Below, piece after piece: positions 23,683 to 35,912 of a DNA stretch of 64,000 nt. The position numbers and the translations under genes were made by a program. The first letter of the stretch is position 1, and every line of letters begins with the position of its first letter. The notes below the pieces were generated by a model. That model worked only from the letters and a program-made list of their open reading frames with translations, ran no database searches and was not told the DNA's origin. The stretch covers positions 1,364,001 through 1,428,000 of the forward strand of contig BQUP01000001.1 of assembly GCA_022835595.1 (NCBI GenBank). Direction: 5' to 3'. The DNA is from Cystobasidium ongulense (taxonomy: Eukaryota > Basidiomycota > Cystobasidiomycetes > Cystobasidiales > Cystobasidiaceae).

Positions 23683-24007
23683 GGTATTCCGCACAGTCAG
23701 TAAAGACTTGCTGCCGATGTAATCTTCCTTGTCGTCCTCGTCAGCCTTGCAGCTTCAGGCTTGTTGGCCTAGCTGTTCGAGTGCGTCCAAAGTACCCAGA
23801 CCAAGATGCAGGAATTGTGAGCAAAAAAGAAAGATAATGCTTTGGTAATTGTAGGGTCGGTTAGAAACAGAGACCGACTTAGCTAACCACAGCAATAGAA
23901 GGACGATTGTAGCCGCGACTGCCAGATATGCCGAGACGTCCGTTTGAATTGCAACGCCTGCTCGCCACCATCGTATATCAGCTAGAACACCAGGGCGAGA
24001 AGCTACA
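23683..24007. other. 325-bp spacer between RGP1 and GID4
   Basis: Holds the RGP1 3' UTR and the GID4 promoter. Nothing else is recognised. Confidence 0.4.
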
Positions 24008-27000
24008 TCACACAACAAACATCGATACATGGGGCCGGAATGGCGTCGCAGAGGGATACACCCTGAGCGGGATATTGACTTCAACAGTCTCGATCTTAGT
24101 GGGCATAAGAACGACAGTTTCACTTTGTTGTCCTCCAGACTTGTTGGTACTGGTTGTCGAGGATGGAGAAGCAGCTTGAGGCTGACCCTGAGCTTGAGCT
24201 TCAGGTGATTGGAATAGAGTAGGTATAAACGACAGATCAGGTACTGCTCGATATGACGTGTATTGTTGATGTGGATGAATAGACGGAAGTGGCAAGAGAT
24301 GATGTGTACCCGTTTCGACAGGTACAGGAGTATTCGGCTGTGATGTTCCTGAGAATGCTAGAGATTTGCTTGCAGAATGGCCGGGAGATGGTAGAGGCAG
24401 TGAAGAGGAGGAAGACGATGCTGATGAAAGAGCCATCGGAGAGGTCGCAGGCGTGCTGGAACCAGGTCGGTGATGATGGGAATACCCACCGGACATGCCA
24501 GGAATATTGCGCGGTATTTGAGGAGGCAGTATGAGGAGCGAAACTCGAAGACTCCATTGCAATTTTACTGCAATTTCATTCCCACCGTCAGCAACAGCAT
24601 TGATTAATTGAAAAAACTCATGCAAGCAAGAAGAATGAATGTAAACTCACCTCCACTGGTTGCGAAATCAGGAGTAGCACCACTAGGAATAGCAAGAGCG
24701 AATCCAGCTCTTCCAGAATCGAGAGTCGTTTCATGATGTTCCGCATGAAGTCGTTTAGTAAGTTGTCTGACTTGACTAGCAGGTTTGATAGAAACTGTCG
24801 TTTCGATGAGTTCATGCGTTTCTAGTCGTGCAGCGAGCTGTGTTATTATTGGTTTAGCGGATTTTTGAGGGCATTAGTCAGTGATCCCCAGTACAGCTCC
24901 CCTAACAACTGACGTACCCGTAATACGCGAGCTGCGCCTTCGTTCATGGATATCATGACATTGACAGTATCTCCCAGTCGATAAGCCGATTTAACAAGCG
25001 TCAAGAGTGCAATTCGGTATCCATCCTTGTTTATATCATACGAGACTAGATTTCAGAAACAAGATCAGCCATTGCTCCTGATTCTGCAGTTTCCGTATTT
25101 CTTCAAATCGGGAAATACTCACCTTTCTGCGCGTTTCTAGAAACGATCTCAACAGCACTCTTACAAGAGGTATCTTCCCCATCTTGTCCTAATAGGTTAC
25201 CATTAAGAACAGCATAAGATGAAGAAGAGGAAGTTCTCTTCATTAACTCCGGTCTTGAATTAGGACCGCCATCATCTAAATAACCTTTATTATATTCATT
25301 CTCTTTATCTATAGGTGGCGGCAATGAAGGACTACGTTTGGGAGATTCAGCAGAGGAAGATGAGGAAATCAATACTGAAGCATCTAGTAATTTAGTTGCA
25401 TAATCTAAGAAATCTGTCTTTTGTTCTGATTTTCTAGCTGCTGAATATGCATTTTCAATTGAACTGCTCCTCTGTCTAGTTTGTCGTTTCCTTCTCTTGC
25501 TCGTTCCTGAAGAACTCATTCCTGCCGACGACGAGACTGAACACTTGAGTGAAAGCTCATCTTCGTTTACGGAACTCGTTATATCCTCCTCATCATCATC
25601 CTCATCACATGTAATTTTAGCTTCATCCATGGACCAAATGATAGGATTAGTAAGATCATAAAAAGGTCTAACACCAGTTATAGAAACGTGATTATAAATT
25701 CTAACTGGAATACGAATCAATCTTGAAGATTGTTTAAATTCACCTAGTGATGTATTTGGTGATCTATTTGTTCCTACCATTAAGGTATAATTGAAATTTA
25801 TAGCTTTCCCTCTGAAAGAAGGGGGTAAATCACCTGGTAATTGCAGGCTGAAATTATCTATGACACATGTAGGGGTACGAGTCAGCCTCGATTCAGAATT
25901 AAATTATACGGAAATGTCATCTTCGAAGGGTGACTTACAGGTCTTGCTCTCGCCCGGTTCGAGCGTAAGATCAACAGCCAAAATACTTGGAGGTGAAGAA
26001 AAAACAGGATAATTCTTGTCGTTCATAGCTCTATTCCTCCTCTCTTCCAGACTTCCAACAGCATGTGAAGAATTACTATACGAGCTTTGAACTCCCACAG
26101 GCACAGCTGACGATCTCCTTCTTGAAGCTGGATCTAATACAGGATCAGTAGGCATCGATCCATTAGAATGAGTAGATTCTCTAGAATGAATTGTCGTTTC
26201 TCTAATACTTGATGAGGTAGATGATGCTGATGAGGTGTTATTCGTACCCCATAACCAACTTGCAAGTTTACCAGAAACAGTTCCATTAGCAGCAGCATTA
26301 GAGCTACTTGCAGAAGCAGTGTCCAATGAACCTCCACCAATAGCATATTCAGTTCCAGTAGAACCAGCACTACCCGAGCCCGTTCCACCACCAAACAAAG
26401 ATTTCTTAACAGCATTAAATTCTCCAGTTTTGACGAGTGCTTCTTCGACAGTAAACGAGCCACTAAATTGAGCAAATGCCCATAATAACGTTTCTGTACC
26501 ATTTGTATCATCGTATGACATCGCCGAAGATGACTCTTCTGAGATAGCGCCATTGGGAGATAATAGATGCGTAGGATGTGTGGTATCGGGTCTTTGAAAA
26601 CCCACAGCAGCTGAATATGAGCGTCCATGAGAGCCAGAAACAGGTCTCAATCCATTAAAAGGTATTCTATTAGAAGAAGAAGATTGTTTAAGGAAGGTGT
26701 TCGGTCTAGTAAAATCAGTAACTGTATCTCTCAAAACAGAATCTACAGATTCATTCTTTCCTATTCCATAAAAGTTCGTATCAGTGCTATTGTTATGATG
26801 TGAATAATGATCATTACTATGATCCAAGTTCTCGAATGCTGTTGTTGATGTATTGGATGGTATTCGAGTTGTAGAAGTATCATTCGAAAAAGCAGAATTG
26901 TAGGATAAAGAACGACGTGGTGGTGGTGGTGGTGGGTGAAATCGCTTGCTTGATGACGGTGATTGATCAGGGCTTGCATTTTCGCTGATTGTACTAAAAC

Positions 27001-28029
27001 CGGAAGTACCTGTAATGACATATTCGCAAAGCAATTAGTTACACTCAACCTTGAAGGTATAATAGCTTGCAGCGGGGGTATGTACGCACTCCGCCAAGAC
27101 CCATTGGTAACGATACTAGGATATCGATTTTGTAGAGCATCGGCCTGTCTCTTGTACTGTTCCACAAAGCGCTGAGCATGCATTACAGCATCTTCATCTC
27201 CATCATCGTTTAATGAACCCTCTCTCTGTTGCAGTATAGCCATTCCCGCCAGTTGACTTGATAGATCACTGACTCCATTGAGGTCGTCGTTTGCTATACT
27301 ATTTGATGGTGGATAACTTCCTGCTCCTGCTATTGCTGCTGGATCATCTGATAAACCCGCTACTGAATAGTCATTCTTTCGATGTCTTGCGCCGGGTAGT
27401 CGTTTGTTGGGGTATAATGACGAGCTATCTCTTGCCGGCGCTGAATGAGGTGGAGGTGTGGCTTGGTTGAAGGAGTGGGGACGGCGTAAATGCTGAGTGG
27501 GTGATGTGATAGGCGTAGAAGTGGTGTGCGAGCTCGAAGCTAATCCAAGGGGTGTCCCTACTATCCCCTTACGTTCTGGCAGGACGATGTGAGAAGAGCT
27601 GCCGGATCTGTTATCAGGGGATGCGAATATGCTTAGATCTGTATAGCTTCTCGAGGGCGATGCGGACCCGCTGATAGTATGTGACTGGTGATGGAGCGAT
27701 GGAGGGAATGCCGAACGAGAGGGAGGAGCGGATGAAGCGCCGCTCGAGTGTGCTTGATATTGCAATGCCGAGGTCGAGAGATGTTTACCGTGCGAAGGTG
27801 GACGTCTGGAGGAAGAGGCGTTCAAGGACTGTGCAGAATGAGGTGTAGGGGGTGCGTTGCTGTAGTATTGCTGCTGCTGCTGCTGCTGCCGTGGCCGAGT
27901 GTTGCGAAAGGTGATTGCAAACTGCACAGTCTCGCCGCTGAAGAAGGCGGACGACTTGGGCGTGACGGTCAGCTGGATCCCGCCGTTGTTGGTGCTGCCA
28001 CTGCCATTCTGAGTGTGCCGCGAGTCCAT
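24008..28029 (-). CDS. RGP1: RGP1, subunit of the Ric1-Rgp1 GEF for Ypt6/Rab6
   Basis: Arrestin-fold partner of Ric1; the complex activates the Golgi GTPase Ypt6/Rab6 for endosome-to-Golgi traffic. Exons 27090..28029, 25939..27009, 25123..25857, 24918..25045, 24651..24837, 24008..24567 give about 1206 residues, all in phase. The N terminus IQLTVTPKSSAFFSGETVQFAITFRNTR matches the first Rgp1 strands. ETLLWAFAQFSGSFTVEEALV, NFSLQLPGDLPPSFRGKAINFNYTLMVG, RLIRIPVRIYNH, SYDINKDGYRIALLTLVKSAYRLGDTV and IETVEVNIPLRVYPS are conserved core segments. A CAG-type run near 27870 encodes seven glutamines. Long Ser/Thr-rich inserts explain the large size (yeast Rgp1 is about 660 residues). Codons in the middle exons (about 25100-26900) are strongly A/T-ending compared with neighbours. 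Confidence 0.9.
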
Positions 28030-28907
28030 CGTAGAGGCATGGGGGCTGGCTGGCTGATAGCTAACATCTGTTGTTCATGCTGTCTGGGTCGCGTGTATGC
28101 GTTGTCATAAAGGTGAAGCTGCAGAGGCACCTTGGCCACGCGCAGTGTGTCTTTGTTTCAGCAGTACGAGTACGGAAGACACAAGGCTAAGCTTCTCGCT
28201 CATCATTGCGACTCAACCACCAATAACCTGAGAGCTGCTGGCGTGTCTGGTCTCCGTGGTCATCTCGTACAAGTCTTGCCAGGCGTATGGCGATCATGCA
28301 CGCACACCACCGCTATCATCAGGACCGCTCGAAACTCCAGGTCAAACGACAGCTTCCACGAAAAGCACCGCCCTCATTGCCCAAGTGTCCATCCAGCTCC
28401 ATCTCGCCAGAATGGTCTGCGCGACGGCTTCACTATCTACTGCTAGTCGATCACCACCAAGTCTCGACAATCACACCGCTCAGAAGTGATATGATATGAT
28501 AGTAACAGCACCATTAACCCGCATTAACCCTCGCTAATCAACCACTAATGACCGCCATCAGCCCCCATTTACGCGACTGGCCTTCTTGCCCGAATAGGAA
28601 AGTGGAGCCGAAATGATCGTGATCGCTGTCTCTTAGTATACCGACCTCCTTTCTCTGTCACTTTCTCTTGACTTCTTCTCCTCCTCATTCTCCCTCTTCT
28701 CCTTCTCCACTGCTGGACAGCGAGCATCAAGACCACTCTACTCGGACTCATTTAGGCCCATCCAGTCGCTGTATCCCATCACTGTCGAAGTTGCGCAGGA
28801 GATAGGGAAGAAAGAAAGTCAAGACAACTTCCGAGATAGCAAGATAGCATACGACCTGGTCTGACCCAGCTTGTAGGAACCAGCTACTGACCCAACCCCT
28901 GGTCACC
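28030..28907. promoter_or_regulatory. Divergent 878-bp intergenic region
   Basis: Lies between the starts of RGP1 (minus) and the unknown gene at 28908 (plus), so two promoters are expected. Short direct repeats of CATTAACC and related strings appear near 28512-28530, and a CT-rich stretch runs 28640-28710. No coding frame is supported. Confidence 0.45.
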
Positions 28908-29920
28908 ATGCCCGTCGCCGCTTCTGCCCCGAGAAGAGCCGCCACTCGCACGAATGTACCAGACAGAGGTCTGCAGCATAGAAACGTGAGTCTGCACACG
29001 GGGCTCAATCCAGTCCAGCTCGACTAACCATCAAGTGAACTAAACTATGCAGGAACAAGTCGACCTCGCTTTCCGTAAACACCTAAATGAACTAGCCCGA
29101 GTATCAGCCACAAAGGAGAAGGTAGTGGGCGGTTATACCAAGGTCATCGGAAACACATCATACATAGTTCGAGATCTAGAGAACATAGAGACTGGTGAAA
29201 GAGGTTTCGAAAGAATATGGGGTGAAACAAAGTTGATTCCCAAGGCATTACGGTCAAAGAGGGATGCTAGTGATATGTTAGGAGGAGAAGAAGACGAAGA
29301 AGATGAAGGACAGCCACAAGAAGAAGCTCAAATGTGGAATGACGATGAAAGACGCGCTGCCGCTCATCTGGATGCTAGGAGAAAGAAGAAGAAAACCGCA
29401 GCAGCCGCATCGTCTGCTAAGAGACAGAAGAAGGCTGCTCCCACTTCTGCTTCCCGACGTTCAGATGCATCCCGAAACAACGATCAGAACGAACCAGATA
29501 CCTCTACGTCTAGTACTAGACGCTCGACTAGAGTATCAAACGCCAATGTCAACTCATCGTCTGCTTCGTCTTCGCGAACTCCACGACCATCTTCTTCAAG
29601 AAGAGAACCAATCATAAGAGAAGATGAGGAAGAGAATCATACTTCTACTCTTCAAGATGATGCTTCTAGTAGTCTACATCACATTGACGAGTATAATCTA
29701 CGAAGATCAACTAGAGCAGCTTCGGATGATTTGAATACTTTATCTGATAGAATGAACATGTTTGAGATTAAGAGTGAAGCTGGTTCTGGTAAGCTTTCTC
29801 ATTTACTTTGTTACGTGAGCATTTGCTAAACAATGATCTTTTGGACCATCAGATTCTACTCGGGTGTTCTCAAGAGAAAGCTCCCGAGCTGATCCAGTAG
29901 CTTCAACCTCTAGACGTTAA
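28908..29920 (+). CDS. Unrecognised 293-residue protein with charged tail
   Basis: Not recognised. Exons 28908..28985, 29053..29788 and 29853..29920 join in phase with GT..AG ends. The N-terminal half is folded-looking and helical: QVDLAFRKHLNELARVSATKEK, GYTKVIGNTSYIVRDLENI, GERGFERIWGETKLIPKAL. It then turns disordered, with an acidic block (GGEEDEEDEGQPQEE), a Lys/Ala block (RRKKKKTAAAASSAKRQKK) that could be a nuclear localisation signal, and Ser/Arg sequence with several RRSTR repeats (TRRSTRVSN, LRRSTRAAS). The composition suggests a nuclear or chromatin role, but that is inference. A good ATG context (CACCATG) supports the start. Confidence 0.75.
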
Positions 29921-30929
29921 GCAATATGTCAGTCAAGCCTGCCAACAGGCTGGCTTCACGAAACACAGCACATATACGTCGCTGATTCTACGAGAAGTTA
30001 TCACCATTCAAGCAAATTCTTCTCCTCAATTACGGTACAGCATTCGCGTTCTTCCTGGAGTTCTCTCACTGTCTATCTATCTCTCTTCTCCTCTCGTCAA
30101 TATTCACGCCTGTCCAAGTCGGATATCATGAATTGTCTCGTTTTCTTCTTTCTTTTTGTTCAAACGTCTTCAACGCCACAAACGCTCTCTCCTCTACGTA
30201 CTATATCATAACCCTCTAAGACCTTGGCAACAAGAATCAAGAATCCTTCACTTTATTACGCCTTTTGCAATCGCCCTTTTTTTCTCACCCTCATTTGGCC
30301 GGCTATCTATCTCCCCGTTCAATACAAGTCTATCTCTTGTTCTCTCTCTCTCTCTCTCTCTTCCTTTTCTTTTTGGTTTCCCTACGACAATGATACGCCC
30401 CCTTTTCACTACTTTATGATTCAGGCCATATAGCATTCTTCCTCTTTCTAGGGCAACTGCCGTCCACTTGCAAGATACTGTACACGCTGGAAATGCCCCT
30501 CCTTGGTACATTACGAACTTGAGCAACCCTTTTGTTACTTAGTCTACGATTACATTTGTAAATACTCGCTAGCTACGCACGCAATTCGACACAGCAGATC
30601 TTCTTATGCTAAAGATGAATGCTGTTTTAAGAAAGAACCTTCTGAGGATCCAGCAGTCTAGGCCTTCTGACAATTACTCGTCTGTTTGTTCATATATATC
30701 TTTCGCAGAACCAGCCTGATCGTAGTGGCTGTAACTTGTAAGTAGCTAACCGTTCCGACTCTTTGTGCCGTTTAAGGAAGTTGAGTCGGGCACTGCTGTG
30801 CACTTGTTGCTGTAGATGAGCCACTTTCCCACTTAGATGCCTTTCATGTGAGGAGCTTCGGTCCTTTGATTGCTTCGGCGGTTGAGTTGATAATTATACG
30901 GCAGCCCTTCGGTTACAGCAACCTGAGTC
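29921..30929. other. 1-kb convergent gene-free region
   Basis: Lies between the 3' ends of the unknown gene and the ExoIII-like gene. It is pyrimidine-rich on the plus strand from 30050 to 30420 and includes a (TC)n run near 30341-30361. Open frames here are short and low-complexity; no gene is supported. Confidence 0.5.
30341..30361 (+). repeat. (TC)n microsatellite
   Basis: About ten TC units inside a longer pyrimidine-rich tract. Low-complexity sequence in an untranslated region. Confidence 0.75.
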
Positions 30930-32099
30930 CTAGGGCACCGAAGGCTGGAGCTCAACATCAAGTCGTATCGGGGCGTGATCAGACTGATAACGCCATTTCG
31001 GCTCCTCGAGGTACTCCACACGCTTGACTTTGCTCGACAGTCCTTCAGAAACTAAGGCGTAGTCAACTCGAGCTGCATCACTTCGATCCGGCTTGTGTCG
31101 GGCGAACCACTTAGGTGACACAGAGGGGTCAGCTAAGGTGGTTTTGAAAAGTAGACTTCGACATCATCTCACGCTGTATGACCGCTTGTCTCCGTGTATA
31201 GTCCTAAATATGTCGACAACGCCAAGCGAGTGTATGAAGCTTTCATTGAATTCCTTCCTAGCTTGAGAATGGGGTTCTTCGCTTCGCAAACGAGGGAAGC
31301 AGTCGCGCGCTTCTCTGCTGATGTTCCAGTCTCCGATGAGGATAAGTCGCAGACCCTGCTCTTGCATCTTTCCGAGTTCAGCTCTCAAGAGTCTGTTAAA
31401 TTCGCGCTTTCTCTCGTTCCGTGTTCCTTTCACTTGTCCCGTTAGAGGATGCTTCCATGGAAATTCAGAGCCGTTCAAGGCATAGACATTCACTACTGCA
31501 ACATTCAGCTGTGGAATTGTCATGATGAGAACTCTGCCTTCGGCGTCCCAGTCTACTTCTCGCATGCTGTATTGGTACGGAAATCGAGAGGAGACATAGG
31601 TCCCTACTCCGAACCTCTTCGCGCCGTAGCTGCTCTTGCAAAGCGAGAAGTGGGCAGTATAAGAAGGCAGGGCCTGTGAAAACGATGTTCTATCTTCCTC
31701 TTCTTCGCTGCTAGAATGGTTATCATCCTGTTTGAGTGGCGTTGCTGAAGCTTTCAGCGCTTGTATGCCGTCTTTATCTTTTGCGAGACACTTCACCTCT
31801 TGCAGGCAACACACAGCGGGAAAGTCGTGCGCAGCAAAGATATCGTATAATGAAGGGTTGTAAGTAGCCTTGCTACCCTTCGAGGCTTTGCTGTCACCAT
31901 TGATACGCTTCAAGTAGCTTGTGATGGGTCGCGACGACGATGATGATCGGCCCACGCCATTCAGATAAGGTGACGGATTGTCGACGTTCCAGCTCAGTAT
32001 CGACAGGACATGCGGAGTTGACGAGGTCTTCACATGCTTCTTCGATGCTGCAAGCAATGTTCCTGCAGTCGTAGGCGAGGCTGACCGCAGCCTCTTCAT
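30930..32099 (-). CDS. ExoIII/APE1-type endonuclease-phosphatase
   Basis: Predicted base-excision-repair nuclease of the Mg-dependent EEP fold, acting on abasic DNA. Exons 31173..32099 and 30930..31109 give 368 residues. Motifs in order: LSILSWNVDNPSPYL (first strand Asn), AVCCLQEVKCL (catalytic Glu), SYGAKRFGVGTYVSSRF (substrate loop), VAVVNVYALNGS, LILIGDWNIS (Asp/Asn pair), FNESFIHSLGVVDIFR, SYSWFARHKPDRSDAARVDYALVS (across the intron) and QSDHAPIRLDVEL (terminal Asp-His). These match ExoIII/APE1 rather than sphingomyelinase-type EEP enzymes. The start at 32099 (MKRLRSAS) is the first ATG in frame; the basic N terminus could direct it to nucleus or mitochondria. Confidence 0.9.
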
Positions 32100-32350
32100 C
32101 TGCTGCGGGTGGTCGGTGTGTGTCAAACCCCGACATTCTGGAAACGAGTTGGTAGCAAGCAGCAGGTGGCGATGGCTTCTGCACTTGTCTTTCAAGCGAT
32201 GTTCGGTTTAAGACAGCCTGGTTCCCCTTTATGATGTCTATATTATGCTTGCTGGCTATTGACAGGTGCTTTATACAATAAAATGGCGATACACTAACGT
32301 TTATTACACACTATTAACGTATTCCTGCATTGTATGTGACAAGAGGGAAA

Positions 32351-34102
32351 TTACCTAGCCGACCCGTTCCCAAGGCGCCCGTTTCCCTTTCCGTTCTCCA
32401 CACCCACGACTCCGCTCTTAACGTGTCCATTCTCCGGTTCTTTGGTCTTCTCCCTGTCTGGGCCTTGTAGTAACTCTGGTAATTTCACCAAGCATGGTGC
32501 TTGGAACAATGATCCTGTTATGAATCCGTGGACCGTCGGTATACTGACTGCAATCCACAGGAGCACAACGCAAGCTGTCATTATTGTGCCAAGAACCTTG
32601 AAGAACATTGAATCGAACGAATGAGCGAGGGAGTAGGTGAGAAGATTGAGGGACCCCACTAAAAAATGCCGGTCTCAGTATATGTTGCGGGGGCTGAAGA
32701 GAAACTCGAAGGACTCACAAGGGAAAGTCAAACCCCACCAACCAATACCGAAAGCGACGGTGCCTTTCAAGCGATGCCTCAGCAATGAAGCGCAAGCGAA
32801 AGAGGCGAACCATAGCCCAAGCGCGAAAGATAGTAGTCCAACGCCCAGTCCGAAGCCATAGAGCGGATTAGCAGCGTCCTGCAAGTAAGCCAATCCATCG
32901 GATGCGTCTGGATGTCTGGCGGATATGATGGGAAATAAAGTCCTTGATACCCTTCCTAATTCCAGCAATGAGTATCCGCCTTGTCCACAAGGTCCTAATG
33001 GTAGAAATGTAGTGACGACTACCTCTTTGCCCGGCATGTGATGGAGTGCAAGCCGCTGGAAGTAAAGTACCAGGACCATTCCTGCTAGTAGATAACCTAT
33101 GCCATTCATGACGTATGCCCCTATCCACACTGTCAATGCATACTCCGGATCTATGGGGATAAGAAGCCTCGATATTGATGCGCCGCTTGCAGCTACGGTG
33201 ATTGGAGGGACGATAGGCAATAGCCAAGCCGCAGTGAGTGATTCGCTCGTGTGCTTGTGCTTCGTTTGCATAGCCAGCGGAACCATGAAGACAGATACAC
33301 TAGATAGGGCCATGGCAACCCACCACAGTCCAGCTGCGACTTGAGTTGTTCCCTCTATTCCATATGCGTCTCCCAGCAGAGCTATACCGCTGACTATAGT
33401 CACGAATCCCATCGGTATGGTCCCCAAGAAGAGCGAATGGACAGGATGATTGAGCATGGCGGGGAAAATCTCGGGGTAGAGGACATAGCGCGATACGGTG
33501 AGGAAGGAAAAGAAGAGGAAGATCGCAATATCCAGTATGAGAAATGCAGCTCCTATCGCTCGGAAGGTGGCATGCGTGGATTGCCAAGGTAGAAGAAAGA
33601 GGAGAGTATTGCATATTCCGGTACCCATCTGTATAATGAGCCAGCCGAAAGAAATAACATCTCATGTCAGGGCGATGAGGGACAAGCGTTTGGAAGAGGA
33701 ACTTACGGTTACGGAGAACCATGATGGCGTGAATCGCATGATTCTGCAGGATTTGCAAACAAATGCATTTAAGTATCAGCTTCTTCTTCTTCCACATGAT
33801 CGAAAGCTCGCCTTCATTTACCGCATCCGCAAACCTGTTACAGGCTGCGTCGCTTTCGTGAGGAGATCCGCCTCTGCATCTTGCTGGTCTTCAAGTTCAT
33901 TATTGTCGAGAGTTTGCTGGCTTTCAACAGACTGCGTATGTGAGTCTATTATCGGTGTGACTTGCCTCCGCGGTCTTCGAGAAGACGAAGTGCTTGCTCG
34001 AGGACGTGGGGCTTCCAGTGGAGCGTAAGGCGCTGTCAGACTGATGTCTCCGTTACTGAAGCCTCCAATGGCAGGACCATCGAGAGTCCCGCTTTGCGCC
34101 AT
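32351..34102 (-). CDS. SSU1: SSU1-type sulfite efflux pump (TDT family)
   Basis: Plasma-membrane exporter of sulfite in the tellurite-resistance/dicarboxylate (TDT) family. Exons 33822..34102, 33707..33743, 32719..33628, 32351..32658 give 511 residues, all in phase. The conserved entry RFTPSWFSVTMGTGICNTLLF spans two introns. About ten membrane segments follow, among them FLILDIAIFLFFSFL, FLGTIPMGFVTIVSGIALL, GLWWVAMALSSVSVFMVPL, AAWLLPIVPPITVAASGA, YVMNGIGYLLAGMVLVLYF, FLPLGPCGQGGYSLLELG (a TDT signature), GVGLLSFALGLWFASFA and FFKVLGTIMTACVVLLWIAVSI. N- and C-terminal tails are hydrophilic. Exon 2 is only 37 nt. Sulfite as substrate is inferred from the fungal SSU1 branch; malate transporters share the fold. 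Confidence 0.88.
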
Positions 34103-34397
34103 AACTTTGACAATGGTAGGAAAGAAAGCTGAATGTAGATGTAACGCCACCATTTATCAGACTCGGGTCATCCGCCACTTGCCGGATCTCACTTCCTCTT
34201 TGCCTTGGGACAGCTTGAACCGGTAGGAGTAGCAAAGACCACATCTCCGGAGAAGCGAGTACAACTGATAGGGGGAACGTTTCCAAAGAGTTGAAACGCT
34301 ACAAGGAGTATGCTACATGGATTTAATCGGATCTGCACCTCTTTTAACAGAATCGACCCGTACTGCGATCCTCGAGCACCGCATACATCAGCCCGCA

Positions 34398-35084
34398 CTA
34401 CATCAGCTGTGGTAGAGAAGCTGCAGGAATAGATCTGGCTGGAACGACTGCAGGGGCCGATTGGGCTGGTGCAACAGCAGGAACAGTGTGCACAACCTGA
34501 GGCTGAAGAACTGGCCGAGCAGCCCTCTGCTCGTCAACAAGACGCATGATCTCCCTCTTGAATTCTTTCAGATGATGCTTCTTGAATATTTGATGGGGCG
34601 CAAGTTCCATCTTGCTCATATCCCAGCCCACAGGTACGTTGAGGTCTGCGCGAGCTTTATTGAGGATAGGCGTACTCGCATTCAATGCATTCAAGTAGAG
34701 GTCATATTCGCCTCTTTCCCTGTAGGTGTCACCCAAGACAGTGTGGTAGCCGTCTAGCTGATGCTGTGAAGGCAATTCGGGTCAGTTCCTGCGGGCAGCC
34801 TCAGGCCACACACAGTACAACACATGACTTACAGGCGTGGTGTGGAGGGATGATGTGTTTGACTGATGGTGATGAGGAAGAGAGGTACCTGATGTATAGC
34901 TTGAGGCAACTGTCGGGACTAGTACAGGAGCACGAAGAACGCCTGGTGCTGGCGCGTGAGCGTAAGCAACAGGCGGAACGTACGCTGGCTGTTGGGCAGC
35001 GTACACTCTTGGCTGGGTGATAGCAGGCGCGACTTGGGTTGGTGGTGCGGCAGGCGTAACAGTAGTCGTAGTGACGGTAGTCAT
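34398..35084 (-). CDS. Unrecognised 205-residue Pro/Ala/Val-rich protein
   Basis: Not recognised. Exons 34833..35084 and 34398..34763 join in phase. The N-terminal 80 residues are Thr/Pro/Ala/Tyr-rich (MTTVTTTTVTPAAPPTQVAP, then QQPAYVPPVAYAHAPAPGV). A compact middle segment looks folded: LDGYHTVLGDTYRERGEYDLYLNALNAS, LNKARADLNVPVGWDMSKM, FKKHHLKEFKREIMRLVDEQRAA. The end is again Pro/Val/Ala-rich. No signal peptide or membrane segment is seen. Its promoter faces DUF7918-like gene A. Two-exon structure and a clean ATG support a real gene. Confidence 0.7.
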
Positions 35085-35912
35085 GTTGTGGTAAAAGTGC
35101 TCTGTGTATGATGGGAAGAGGGAGAGTTAGCTAAAAACGTCAGTCGAATATGAAATAGCACGCTCAAGACCAGCAGTGAAAACGGCACTGCCTCGATGCG
35201 TCATCTGGCTTCATCGTCCTGTGTCTTTGCATTGCATCGGTTTCTATGCAACAATCCAACTCAGCAGGACATAAGGAGTGCAAAGAGCCAAAATTGTCAG
35301 TAAATGTGTAGCCTAGCTTCGGAGTGATATTCAGGCATGTGAAGATCTTTTCGGGTATGCGAGCAAACGTATGGACGAGCGTCAGGCTGTGCTGCAGTTA
35401 GAGACCTGGAAACTGAAGTCGACCATTGACCAGTCTTCAGGGTTCCAGAGCAACTTTTGAGCACAATGTCCAGTATGAGTAGGAAAGAGAGAGCGAGAGC
35501 TGTACTGCCAGCTGGCAGGCGTTGATGTGTCGAGCCCGCTTGATCGCGCGAAAGCAGTAAAGCACATGCGATAGCAAGAGGCTGAACATGGCTGCTTAAG
35601 CTGGTCGTTTGTCTATCCTGCTCGGCTGGAAACAGCTTGCCCGGCCTACAAGTTTATGCCATGTAGAGGCATCTCGATTGCCTTCTTCACATCAACGTCC
35701 TTCGTGCCACTTCGAGGCTCTTTCTTGAGCAATCAGAGTATCATTGTCAACTGAATAGTCCGAATAGCTCACACCGCAAGCAAGTGCGTTCTGTGCCCGG
35801 TCTCGCGTCGAAGGTCTGGTCGCGGAGTCCAAGCGCCCATTCCCAACTTGGCTTGGAATCTGAGGTACATTGGTTATACAGAGGCCAACTCGTCTACACC
35901 ACCATTGCAGCA
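35085..35912. promoter_or_regulatory. Divergent 828-bp intergenic region
   Basis: Lies between the starts of the Pro/Ala-rich gene (minus) and DUF7918-like gene A (plus). No coding frame is supported. A CCATTGCAG acceptor directly before the gene A start (35910) raises the chance of an untranslated first exon for gene A. Confidence 0.4.
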
